Source: Rhizophagus irregularis
Taxonomy: Eukaryota; Glomeromycota; Glomeromycetes; Glomerales; Glomeraceae
DNA: 64,000 nucleotides
Direction: 5' to 3'
Assembly (NCBI RefSeq): GCF_026210795.1
Contig: NC_089451.1
Span: 3,146,001 to 3,210,000 of the forward strand
In this document: piece after piece, positions 32,687 to 41,085 of the stretch
Numbering within the stretch: the first letter of the stretch is position 1
Layout: every line of letters begins with the position of its first letter
Translations under genes and position numbers: made by a program
Notes under the pieces: model-generated
What the model saw: only the letters and a program-made list of their open reading frames with translations
What the model was told of the DNA's origin: nothing
Databases searched by the model: none

Positions 32687-34540
32687 ATGGTTTATTCAGA
32701 GATTGTCCGTGCTTTACCTACAAGACCGGATATCAAAGAATTACAGTATTCAGGCGCAAGATTTTCCAGAGGAGCAATAGCAAAACTTGGACAGCGACTC
32801 CAATCCCGGTATCCGACACATAAATTTCAGATCCTGCTCCCCTATGAAAACTGGAAACCCGGTGGATGGACATCAGGAAACCAACCAGCTAGCCTTTTCT
32901 CACTCTTGGATCACTACGATGAAGCACAACTACCGGATGACGCAGACCCTGATTATTTTGAACGATTCATAATTTATGTGAGAGATGCCCCACCGGTTGC
33001 AGGAGGTTGCAACGGGGAGCTAAATGATTGCCTGTATGAATGCCTGAAAAATATCTACGGCACATTCTCTAAAATGCCAAAGTCAATCGAAAAGCCCGAA
33101 TATATCAAAAAGGCATTAGGTCTCAATCGCGATGCTCCCATCCCAGTTTCATGCATGGACAAGGTTGAACAACTCGCAGGAAGTCTCGCAATTAATATTG
33201 TGGGGGACATTACCCGAATCTCTAAGAGTAAGTCCGATAGACGTGCGACTCTCATCCTATCAGAAGGCCATTACTCCCTCACGTTAAATCCTGGAAGACT
33301 CCACCCCAGTAAAATAGATAAAAAGCGTAATTTACCCATTGTATACCATGAAGATGGGACCAATAATGTAGTCACAATATACAACGGCAAAACAGTTAAG
33401 TCTTGCACAATTGCGCAGTTTCAAAAAACTAAGAATTCCAAAAGTTCTTTCATCTCCGTCGAGAAAAACCGTAAGACTGGAGTATATGAAACTCTTGAAG
33501 AAGCATATCAGAGAATCCACGAGGAGCGGAATTCCTTTCTACAGGAGACAAAGAAGTTCGGTTTAGGAATCGACTTATCATACCATAACTGGTCTTACAA
33601 AAGAACGGCTCTCTGGTTATTCGAACGATTAAGTGTAGGAATTCCAGCCAATGATCCTCTTGACCCGATAGAAGCGGAGTGGTTAAGTGATGCAATGATG
33701 GGAGGATTAATCTGGGCAGATAACGAGTGGAAGGGCTATGGAAGACAGTATGACGCAACAAGTTTATACCCGAGTATCCAACAATCAAACGTGAACTTTC
33801 CAATCAGACGGGGTAAATTCCAGACACTTAATGACTTTGTCGACCACAGGGGTTATGCCTTGTATGGATTATTCCGTGCCAAAATAAGTGGGAATAATAT
33901 TCTCTTCCGACAGAATAAAAGGGGAATCTATACATTCATCGACTTACAACGAGCAAAAAAACTTGGTCTCAATATACAGTTAATACAGGATGGGAAGCCA
34001 AATGCATTGATATATGATAGAGAAGCGAGAATCCCTGGAACTGTAATATTCGGTGAGTATGTACACTTCCTCTTCAAAATTAAAAACCAGGGTGGCATAG
34101 CTGGCCGCGTGGCAAAGCGAGTCCTCAACACATTATGGGGAGCATTATGCCAGAGGAAGCGTAATTACAAGACACTCACCGCAGATCAAACAGACCCATT
34201 TACATTTCCAGAGGGCCATACACTCGACTCTATCATACCAGTAGGATCTGACCAGTGGCGATTCCAGTTTACAAACCCGGGTAATCCCTTCAAAGGTGAG
34301 TATCCCAGGATCGCCCCATTCTTATTAGCACGTGGACGCAAAATCACATCTGAGGCAATTCAACCATACAAGGATAAAGTACGACGTATCCATACAGACG
34401 GATTTATTTTAGAAGAACAGCCAGATAGCCCCGCGCTTTTCACTTGTTCAGAGAATGCAGATACGACTCTAAAGACTTTCAAGTTTGAAACCGCGGGATA
34501 CTGCCATGTGAAAAATGCGAACAAGGTTATCTGGACATGA
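32687..34540 (+). CDS. Family-B DNA polymerase with OTU-like N-terminal part
   Basis: 617 residues from the ATG at 32687. Polymerase motif A is YDATSLYPSI (D356), motif B is KRVLNTLWG (K477) and motif C is HTDGF (D571). Together these match the DNA_pol_B_2 group used by Polintons and linear plasmids, usually protein-primed. The N-terminal half shows no exonuclease motifs that I could find, and the protein is much shorter than usual Polinton polymerases. Instead residues about 105-200 hold GELNDCLYECL (C115) and, 80 residues on, SEGHYSL (H195), a Cys/His layout like OTU-type cysteine proteases (inference). The enzyme should copy the element. A near-identical second copy lies at 44615-46346. 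Confidence 0.9.
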   Translation: MVYSEIVRALPTRPDIKELQYSGARFSRGAIAKLGQRLQSRYPTHKFQILLPYENWKPGGWTSGNQPASLFSLLDHYDEAQLPDDADPDYFERFIIYVRDAPPVAGGCNGELNDCLYECLKNIYGTFSKMPKSIEKPEYIKKALGLNRDAPIPVSCMDKVEQLAGSLAINIVGDITRISKSKSDRRATLILSEGHYSLTLNPGRLHPSKIDKKRNLPIVYHEDGTNNVVTIYNGKTVKSCTIAQFQKTKNSKSSFISVEKNRKTGVYETLEEAYQRIHEERNSFLQETKKFGLGIDLSYHNWSYKRTALWLFERLSVGIPANDPLDPIEAEWLSDAMMGGLIWADNEWKGYGRQYDATSLYPSIQQSNVNFPIRRGKFQTLNDFVDHRGYALYGLFRAKISGNNILFRQNKRGIYTFIDLQRAKKLGLNIQLIQDGKPNALIYDREARIPGTVIFGEYVHFLFKIKNQGGIAGRVAKRVLNTLWGALCQRKRNYKTLTADQTDPFTFPEGHTLDSIIPVGSDQWRFQFTNPGNPFKGEYPRIAPFLLARGRKITSEAIQPYKDKVRRIHTDGFILEEQPDSPALFTCSENADTTLKTFKFETAGYCHVKNANKVIWT

Positions 34541-34633
34541 TTGCTAGGGACCGGTATGTATATTTTTTACTGACATATCGTGATGGCATAATTGAATAAA
34601 CCTATGGGATATGTAATCTTACGAGATACCCAA

Positions 34634-35128
34634 ATGCAAAACACTGACGGATTAGGTAGACAAGACGACGAAAGTTTCCACGCGTGGGCTAAGCGCATTC
34701 AGAATGCTGTGCAATATTATGAGACTTGTAGTAGAATAGGTTTTCATAGGCGGCTACCTTATCCAAGGTCTCGTCAAGCTGTATATGCTTATATTGTGCA
34801 CATTAGGAGAATAGTATCACGACTACCAAATAGGTGGTACTGTACCTACTGTAAATCTTTTATTGATCGCGGATGGGGAGCTGACGCTTTCATGGATCAA
34901 GCGGTGCGACTACATTTATATAGTTGCCCAAAGCATTTTAATTTCGACTATTATACTCATCATGCTGAAATGATCCAGAATGCCTTTAGGAGATATATAG
35001 AAAGAAGGAACAATAAAGCGGCTAGGATAATCCAGAAAGTCGCTATCCCCTGGTTATATAGACCAGGCTCTCCATTGATGCAAAAGGCCGAGCGACGCTT
35101 CTACTGTCTTGCAGTATCCCAAGTGTAA
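34634..35128 (+). CDS. Unknown protein with Cys-rich motif and IQ-like helices
   Basis: The ATG at 34634 (MQNTDGLGRQ) is preferred because it is kept in the second copy (46440), while an earlier ATG at 34604 is not. The product has 164 residues. A possible zinc site CTYCKSF...HLYSCPKH lies in the middle. After it come two IQ-like helices, IQNAFRRYIERR and ARIIQKVAIPWLYRP, of the kind that bind calmodulin-like light chains. The gene follows the polymerase by about 90 bp in the same direction, with a T-run (34559-34570) between them. Role unknown; a structural or DNA-packing role is conceivable. Confidence 0.6.
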   Translation: MQNTDGLGRQDDESFHAWAKRIQNAVQYYETCSRIGFHRRLPYPRSRQAVYAYIVHIRRIVSRLPNRWYCTYCKSFIDRGWGADAFMDQAVRLHLYSCPKHFNFDYYTHHAEMIQNAFRRYIERRNNKAARIIQKVAIPWLYRPGSPLMQKAERRFYCLAVSQV

Positions 35129-35170
35129 ACCCTGAGGTTCATATTTATTTTTTCTCATTCGAATGAACAG

Positions 35171-35184
35171 GTAACTGAAGATTT
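35171..35184 (+). promoter_or_regulatory. Promoter-like box
   Basis: GTAACTGAAGATTT, about 30-40 nt before the ATG at 35211, a variant of the AATTGAAGAT box. It is kept in the second copy near 46977. Confidence 0.4.
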
Positions 35185-35210
35185 ATATTTTTTACAAAGT
35201 ACAAAGAATC

Positions 35211-35681
35211 ATGTCAACATATACCGAATTCGCAAGCATTGTTAACAGCACTGACAGCACTAGTGAGGAGGTTATTTACGAGGCATCGCGCATTCAGCCT
35301 AATGTTGTCTCTGACGAAACTGTCCCCAAGATTATCCGCGCATTAAAAGATACTATAGTAGTCGCATTAGTATCTGGGTTTAGCAAAACCAGTTACCTCG
35401 TCCAGGACCACGTGAAGTATATCAAGCGAATCCAAACGGCAAATTCTCCTGTATCATATGTGAAGTTCGTGGCCAGAAAACTCTTCCCAGATAATGCGGC
35501 ATATACTGCTAAAATAGCAAAAATCCGCGAATCATACAAGAATAAACAAGCTCTCCTAGATAAGCTTGAGGCCCTCTTCGAATTGTATTATAATGCGACT
35601 AAGGACTCATCAACCGGTCCCCCAAAGCGAGCTATTACTAAAAACGAGGCTGAGAAAACCTTAACAGAACTTCTTGCATAA
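35211..35681 (+). CDS. Unknown helical protein
   Basis: 156 residues from ATG 35211, predicted mostly alpha-helical, with a C-terminal EKTLTELLA. No Cys cluster, signal peptide or membrane segment. It is kept nearly unchanged in the second copy (47017-47487), with only a few substitutions, so it was under selection until recently. No family recognised. Confidence 0.65.
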   Translation: MSTYTEFASIVNSTDSTSEEVIYEASRIQPNVVSDETVPKIIRALKDTIVVALVSGFSKTSYLVQDHVKYIKRIQTANSPVSYVKFVARKLFPDNAAYTAKIAKIRESYKNKQALLDKLEALFELYYNATKDSSTGPPKRAITKNEAEKTLTELLA

Positions 35682-35752
35682 GCGGCTCCTGTGGTCCTAC
35701 GATCCTGTACGAATTTAGTCTATATTTTTTATCCATGTGTAATAGGCATACA

Positions 35753-35764
35753 GTAATTGAAGAT
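35753..35764 (+). promoter_or_regulatory. Promoter-like box before the F-box gene
   Basis: GTAATTGAAGAT stands about 27 nt before the ATG at 35791, and a T-run TATATTTTTTAT (35721-35732) lies just before it. Both are kept in the second Polinton copy. Confidence 0.45.
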
Positions 35765-35790
35765 GGCTATAGTATAAGTAACATAACATC

Positions 35791-36195
35791 ATGTTGGACC
35801 GATTACCAGTAGAAATAGTCGAACGCATTGTCGCAAAGATCTTGGATACTGACCTTATTGCAGCGAGTAAGGTAGATAGAGTGTGGTGGCAGGAAGTTCG
35901 TCGAGAGGCATATAAGAGGTGGAAAAATTATGCCACTACGATCGGGGATGTGTACTGTGAAATCCGAGCTCTCGGAAAGCATTATATAAAGAGGGAAATT
36001 GACTGGATAACGTTTGAAGATGTAAACGACCTCTATAAAAGATGGATAAACCGCCTCACCGAGGATCAGCTTTATATTATGGAGAAAATGCTTAGGAATG
36101 GGATGGTCGTGGACCCCCAAGAGAGGGAAACCATAGAGTATGCATTAAGTGAACAAAGATGGGGAGGCGATCCTTGGGGACTGGGAGTGGTATAA
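35791..36195 (+). CDS. F-box protein
   Basis: 134 residues. The first 45 form a clear F-box: LPVEIVERIVAKI, then DLIAASKVDRVWW and a basic-aromatic end (REAYKRW). F-box proteins bind Skp1 and bring substrates to the SCF ubiquitin ligase. The remaining 90 residues are helical and charged, with no WD40 or LRR repeats, so the partner is unknown. In a virus-like element an F-box protein could redirect host protein breakdown (inference). The copy at 47597-48004 is nearly identical, with a one-residue insertion at the end of the F-box. Confidence 0.75.
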   Translation: MLDRLPVEIVERIVAKILDTDLIAASKVDRVWWQEVRREAYKRWKNYATTIGDVYCEIRALGKHYIKREIDWITFEDVNDLYKRWINRLTEDQLYIMEKMLRNGMVVDPQERETIEYALSEQRWGGDPWGLGVV

Positions 36196-36691
36196 ATGGA
36201 CTCAACAGGAGTAAGCATTTTGTACTTGACTTTCGTAGGAATTACCCTGCAGAGTCATATTTTTTAGATCCGGCCGGCATTACCGCGTAATCCCGAATTA
36301 CCGAAAAAGGAAATTTATGTTACACAAGGTTCCAAACGCATTTTTACCAAAATCGATTTTTTGTGGAACGGGTATCGCCCAAAAAGGAAATGATCTACGT
36401 ACCGCATGAAATCACGTGACACTCTACACATTTGTTCAGGGTATCACGTGACATGAACTCCGTTCACATTTTCTGTAATATAATCCATAGTTTTTCCATG
36501 AATGCTTTTTAGGCCAATAATCCAATAACTTATTCATCAGGTATCCTCGTGTTTTGCGACAAGGACTGATGACCATGTAACCTCATCATCAGGCATCCTC
36601 GCATTTTTTGACAAGGACTGATGACGATGTCACTTGGTTATTGTAAATTGAAGATAACAATTAGGTATGTAGACACGTACAGAAAAAAGAC
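36196..36691. other. Intergenic region with CACGTGA pair and tandem hairpins
   Basis: A T-run (36256-36265) follows the F-box gene. ATCACGTGAC occurs twice, near 36412 and 36443, about 31 bp apart. Two tandem hairpin units follow. An AATTGAAGATAAC box (36645-36657) precedes the next start. No coding frame. Confidence 0.5.
36534..36624. repeat. Two tandem 39-nt hairpin units
   Basis: Each unit (36534-36572 and 36586-36624, period 52) starts TCATCAG, three bases, TCCT and ends with the complement AGGACTGATGA, so each folds into an 11-bp stem with a 3-nt bulge. The loops differ while the stems are kept. The second Polinton copy has the same pair, and a LINE has inserted in the second unit there. 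Confidence 0.6.
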
Positions 36692-37276
36692 ATGTCATAC
36701 CCTTATATAACTAATCCTATAACCGGACGTCCAATCCGTGTTGGTGGAGATACCTTTAATCGAATAGTTATGGAATCCCATGATTATATCGATGGAAGGC
36801 TTGTCCGTAGACAAACCGTACCGCCTCCACCCCAGGAACAACCTGTATATTTAAATACAGATACAGGACGCTATATTCAACACGGTACTAGAACGTATCA
36901 TAGACTGGTTGAGAGTGACTACGAGGTAGTTGAGGACTACTACCTTGTTCATTCTGAAGAGGAGGAGCTTATAGATGAAATCATCAATGAAACACGCTAT
37001 AATGAGGAAAATCTTGATGGCCAGCGGTTAACTTTCAATAATATACAACAAATCAGAGCCGCTATTCAAGCTGACCAAGATGAATATGATGATTTTATCT
37101 TACAGCAGAATACGACTAACGGGACACCTTCCTCCGGTCCTTCCGGTCATCCACGAACTTTGGAGGACTATGCCCCGAGACTTGCAGAGCTTAATATTGA
37201 GTTGTGTAGGGAATGTCTCATGCCTGTAAGCCCAAGTGACTTAACGGACAAGTTGTGCAAGGACTGCGCTTCCTAA
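36692..37276 (+). CDS. Protein with 2-cysteine-adaptor-like repeats and a zinc knuckle
   Basis: 194 residues. The N-terminal 70 contain two copies of a short unit, NPITGRPIRVGGDTFNRIV and NTDTGRYIQHGTRTYHRLV. This matches the NPxTGRxIxxGGxTYxxL core of the 2-cysteine adaptor domain known from large DNA viruses, but without its cysteines. A Tyr/Glu-rich acidic middle follows. The C terminus has two CX2C pairs (CREC and CKDC, 18 residues apart), a likely zinc knuckle. Adaptor repeats in viruses sit in multidomain proteins and are thought to join partners; the role here is inferred. Confidence 0.55.
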   Translation: MSYPYITNPITGRPIRVGGDTFNRIVMESHDYIDGRLVRRQTVPPPPQEQPVYLNTDTGRYIQHGTRTYHRLVESDYEVVEDYYLVHSEEEELIDEIINETRYNEENLDGQRLTFNNIQQIRAAIQADQDEYDDFILQQNTTNGTPSSGPSGHPRTLEDYAPRLAELNIELCRECLMPVSPSDLTDKLCKDCAS

Positions 37277-37437
37277 TGGTGAGTCCTCCGGTCCTCTGGT
37301 CTTCCGGTCTTTCCAACGGTTGATCCCTTAATGCCAGTTATTTTTTTTTTATACAAATGACAGGTATTTAAAGATAACAATATATAAAAAAGATTGTGAA
37401 GGATACTAAGTGAGCGAATAATCAAAGAAAGATAGCC

Positions 37438-37989
37438 ATGTCAACATCAATCGTAATAAACCAGTGTCAGAACTGTGGAGTATTCTCTGCAAAAGCGGCA
37501 TATAGAGGATTATCCAGCGTGTTGTATAGACAGATTATAAAGAAGATTGGTGACGAGAGTGAACCTTTACAAGCCTTGGGACTTGCCAGGGATAAGTTGG
37601 TCCAGATTATCCGTCGGGCAAGTAATGCGGATTTTACGCAATTATTCACACAAAGACTAGATATGAAAATTATGGACGGAGATTCATACGAGGATACTAG
37701 GAAGTGGCTTCTTGAACAGCTTATAGCCATTGGATGTGACAGTGGGGAAATTGCCTTATATCAGTTCTTACGGAATACATATCCGGATGGTATTGATGAA
37801 CCCTTTACTACATTCTATGAGAACTATGTAAATCATGTAAGAAATCCGATGACTAAGAACTTTGCTTCTCGAGCCTTAGGAGCTATTGGATTAAAAGCTA
37901 GGATGCTACGGATTGACTTCGAAGGACGTAAAAAAAGTGCCATGATTCTTAGGGCTTCTGCGGAAAAACTTCGCGAGATGGGTTGCTAA
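37438..37989 (+). CDS. Unknown protein with N-terminal CxxC
   Basis: 183 residues from ATG 37438. It begins with CQNCG near residue 10 and continues in helices rich in Arg and Leu. It has no second metal pair close by, no signal peptide and no membrane segment. It is convergent with the ATPase gene, with 13 bp between the stops. Among Polinton genes, unassigned helical proteins of this size may be minor structural or DNA-binding proteins, but nothing here proves that. Confidence 0.55.
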   Translation: MSTSIVINQCQNCGVFSAKAAYRGLSSVLYRQIIKKIGDESEPLQALGLARDKLVQIIRRASNADFTQLFTQRLDMKIMDGDSYEDTRKWLLEQLIAIGCDSGEIALYQFLRNTYPDGIDEPFTTFYENYVNHVRNPMTKNFASRALGAIGLKARMLRIDFEGRKKSAMILRASAEKLREMGC

Positions 37990-38002
37990 AGCAACCAGAT
38001 TC

Positions 38003-39193
38003 TTACAAAATACTATTGATCCCTACTCGTAATGCTCGACGGTCCATATGACCCTTAGAAAAGATCTGTAAAAGGACCCCGATGCCTTCTATTAATTTTT
38101 TATTATCCAAAGGGTGACTAGACTTCAGGACTTCATATCGGGAGAATAACTCCTTTACGGTCTCAGATTTTGGAATTTCAGTCTTCGCGGTCCTATCCCG
38201 TACTTTTGCTAAGAATTTTTGGAAGTCTGATCCCAGGGTTTTACCAGATAGTCCGTAGGCTTCCCGAAAGACGTACTTAATCCAGGTATCTGCGTTCTTA
38301 GCTATAACACCAGATACGAGAAGGTGTTTTCTCTCTTTAGGCGATGGATATTCCCGAGCAAACTCGATTAGCTGGGAGGACTTTTTTGCTTCAGCTACGG
38401 CTTTCTGGCCATAAGGACTAAACTTTGATCGAACTGGGTTCAAACTCGGATCGAACGGGGATTGAACTGAGTTTGAACTAGGATCGAACTGAGATTGATC
38501 AGTGATCGAACTGAGACTAGTATCCCATCTAACCCGAATGGATAACGGATCGCTCTTGGATCTTCTAAGATCAAATACTATAAATTCGCGTTGCAGAGTA
38601 AGGTCATCGATTACTGGAGCTAGTGACTCCGATTCTCCTGTATACTGGCGGATGATCCTCTTAGTATCGGTCAAACTTCCGTGACCTCCATGTAGGGAAA
38701 TATAATTCACATTTTCACGAATAGCCTTGGGAATGGTAAAGAATCTTTGGGCCACATAGATACACGAGATATTTTTGTGACGCCCGTGTGTAAAAAATCC
38801 AGTGATGAGATCCTGGGTTTTTTTAGGCGCATCCATCAAATCCTCGAAGATTACCACAGTAGCCTGGGTGGAGTTGAAGTCCTTAACATTTGGAATCTCA
38901 CTATGGGATACTGCGGTAAACGGAATTTCTTCTTCTTTGAAAAAATCACGTACGACTGCCCACTTCGGTTCATCGAGGTATCTGCCAACTAGAATTACCG
39001 CATCACATAATATGTACCTTTCGCCATCCTCCTTTGCCTTCTTGTCTCCCATTAACAAATTAATAATCATAGTTGTCTTACCCGAGTCAGAACTTCCTGC
39101 TACGGCAAGACGGAAAGGCCATGATGGGGCAAACTCATTACCCTGTCTCGAGTCGGTCGTGTACTCGTCCAAATTGTATACATAAAGATCCAT
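38003..39193 (-). CDS. FtsK/HerA-type genome-packaging ATPase
   Basis: 396 residues from ATG 39193. Walker A is GSSDSGKTT (residues 33-41) and Walker B is VVIFED (113-118), followed by a sensor-like segment IYVAQRFFTIP. This is the A32-like packaging ATPase group, present in Polintons, virophages and large DNA viruses, which pumps DNA into capsids. Residues about 235-265 hold three short repeats of 11 residues built on (Q/R)S-x-F-(D/S)-P, coded by a tandem 33-bp repeat near 38410-38520. The C-terminal domain (SGVIAKNADTWIKYVF...) is helical and unassigned. A packaging motor implies that the lineage made, or recently made, a particle. Confidence 0.88.
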   Translation of the reverse strand: MDLYVYNLDEYTTDSRQGNEFAPSWPFRLAVAGSSDSGKTTMIINLLMGDKKAKEDGERYILCDAVILVGRYLDEPKWAVVRDFFKEEEIPFTAVSHSEIPNVKDFNSTQATVVIFEDLMDAPKKTQDLITGFFTHGRHKNISCIYVAQRFFTIPKAIRENVNYISLHGGHGSLTDTKRIIRQYTGESESLAPVIDDLTLQREFIVFDLRRSKSDPLSIRVRWDTSLSSITDQSQFDPSSNSVQSPFDPSLNPVRSKFSPYGQKAVAEAKKSSQLIEFAREYPSPKERKHLLVSGVIAKNADTWIKYVFREAYGLSGKTLGSDFQKFLAKVRDRTAKTEIPKSETVKELFSRYEVLKSSHPLDNKKLIEGIGVLLQIFSKGHMDRRALRVGINSIL

Positions 39194-39224
39194 TTGAATT
39201 TTATTCTATCTTAGTTTAAATACG

Positions 39225-39928
39225 ATGTCGACACCAATTGCAATTTATACTCCTTCAGAGCCTACTGGACCGCCTCCTAGGGATTTGCGTGATATGAATA
39301 ATATACCATTAGTTGCGGTAATTAAGGATCTAACAGATTTTTTAACTGTCAGTGATCGCATGGTTGTTAATCGAGATGTACAAAATGCAAACCATCGTCT
39401 TAAACATGCTCTTAATTTATTAATTCATCGCTGTAGAGAAACATACGAAGAACGCGATATATTAAAAGCGGAACGCGATCGATCTCGAAAAGAACGTGAT
39501 GAATTACAAGATGAACTCGAGTTCAAACGGGTTTGTTAGGTCTTACACAAGATGAGCTAAATAACGTACAAGATACTATTACTAGTTTAGAAGCTAATTT
39601 GGCTGAATTGGAACGTGAGTTTGGTGGTATGCGGACGACTAATCGTCGTCTTCAGCAGCAATATAATCTTATGAGAGGAGAACGTAATAGAGCTATAGGT
39701 GAACGTAATAGAGCTATAGGCGAGCGTGATGTGGCACGAAATCGGCTTGTATATGCCAATAATCGGGTTCTTTTTGGAATTCGGACATTGGGACGTCTTA
39801 GGAATCGACTTTTCCAACAAATAGCCGCTCTGCGTATCCAAGTACAATGGTTTCGGATCAGACAATTGAACCTTCCTCCACCTCCTCTCAACCATCCACA
39901 AAATACGATATGGCTGCCGTTGGTATAG
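39225..39928 (+). pseudogene. Coiled-coil protein before Gag
   Basis: Starts at ATG 39225, 31 bp from the divergent ATPase start. The product is a long heptad-like helix rich in Arg and Glu, with near-perfect short repeats (GERNRAIGERNRAIGERD). It ends in a Pro-rich tail leading toward the Gag-like part. It looks interrupted about once. Coiled coils at the start of Gag-type proteins help assembly, so it may have been the N-terminal part of the structural protein (inference). Confidence 0.5.
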
Positions 39929-41085
39929 CTGCCCCCATATTTCATGGTCGGGAAGATGAAGATCTTAATCTTTTTATTGATAACTTTTTAGGGTATATTA
40001 ATACCGTTGGTATTGATCCATTGGACGATGCCGGTGCGCCTCCTGGTCGGGTGCGAGCGATGGGGGTTCTTCGTAGCTGTATGAGAGATGAAGCGGCGAG
40101 GTGGTTTGATGCAGAACTTACTGGAAAAAATTGGGAACTCTCGAATATTCGGTTAGTGGCTACTGCAAATGGTGGAGCCGGTGCTACTCGCCGAGCGTTC
40201 AGAGCTTTAGCTGTTCCTGAGGTTGCTAATGGATTACATGTTGGTACTTACTTACCCGGGTCTGATGCTGATGTATATTCAAGGGTTGCAGGTAATGCGG
40301 CGAGAACCGTTGGAGAGGCATTTTTCCCATCACGCGCTGATATCATTAGATCGAATTTTAAAGTTGAAGAGCAGTGGAGGCGTGCGGGCGGACGTCCTAC
40401 TCATCAACCCGTTAATGGGTTGGGAAATCATGGAGGTCCATTTAATGCTGCTGTCCAGAATCAACCAATAGTCTTACAGGGGATTCTCCTGGATTAAGCA
40501 TTTATGCATATGCGTACAAATTTTCCAACCGTCGTGGAAGAAAGACTTCAGATACGATTTAGTAATCTTTACCAGGAACAAGGTGAACCTGTTCGATCTT
40601 ACTATAAGCGAGTTGAGAGGGCTGGGGATATTGTAGGATATAATCGAATTATGGTTACTGACCAGTTCTATAGAGGACTTTTGCCGGAAAACGTTATTGA
40701 AGCTTCCAGAATCGGGGCGGCGCCTCTTAATATATTAATCGATAGATTGAGTGATCTTGAGCGACGAAAGGGTGAAATGTTCTATGGATTACAAAGGCGC
40801 CAGGGTATTGAAAAGGCTAAAAAAGAGGAATTGGCTGGCTATACTCATCCCGTGACTCCACACGAAGGTGCTGTAATACAAAGGTCGACAGACGTTATTA
40901 CTCAAGAACGATTACAAGAATTGCTCAAGGCGCAGGCCGAGGAACTTACCAAGAATTTCCAGGCACAATTTAAACAATTACAAGCATCTAAGCCAGTTCG
41001 TAAACCACCGGTCTATAGACAACAGATTAAACCTGTTCGGCCAAAGCCACGGCCACGCGTTGTTCAGGATCATCAGGGATCCTGA
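39847..41085 (+). pseudogene. Ty3-like Gag protein, about one break
   Basis: After a Ser/Pro leader the segment IFHGREDEDLNLFIDNF, then MRDEAARWFDAEL, is the usual capsid opening of Ty3/Gypsy Gag (a folded FxG...F module followed by A..W). Further on, RFSNLYQEQGEPVRSYYKRVERA and DQFYRGLLPENV are the matching second half of the Gag capsid domain. A basic, Pro-rich tail follows (KPVRKPPVYRQQ). No CCHC knuckle was found. The region looks broken about once. No reverse transcriptase or LTRs accompany it, and it lies inside Polinton A between the ATPase and integrase genes. Gag proteins self-assemble into shells. Confidence 0.7.

Noticed and set aside
36560-36625. Box C/D snoRNA signal (CTGATGA words)
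   Set aside because: The word is part of the hairpin stem, box D and terminal stem are not in the right order, and there is no guide region.
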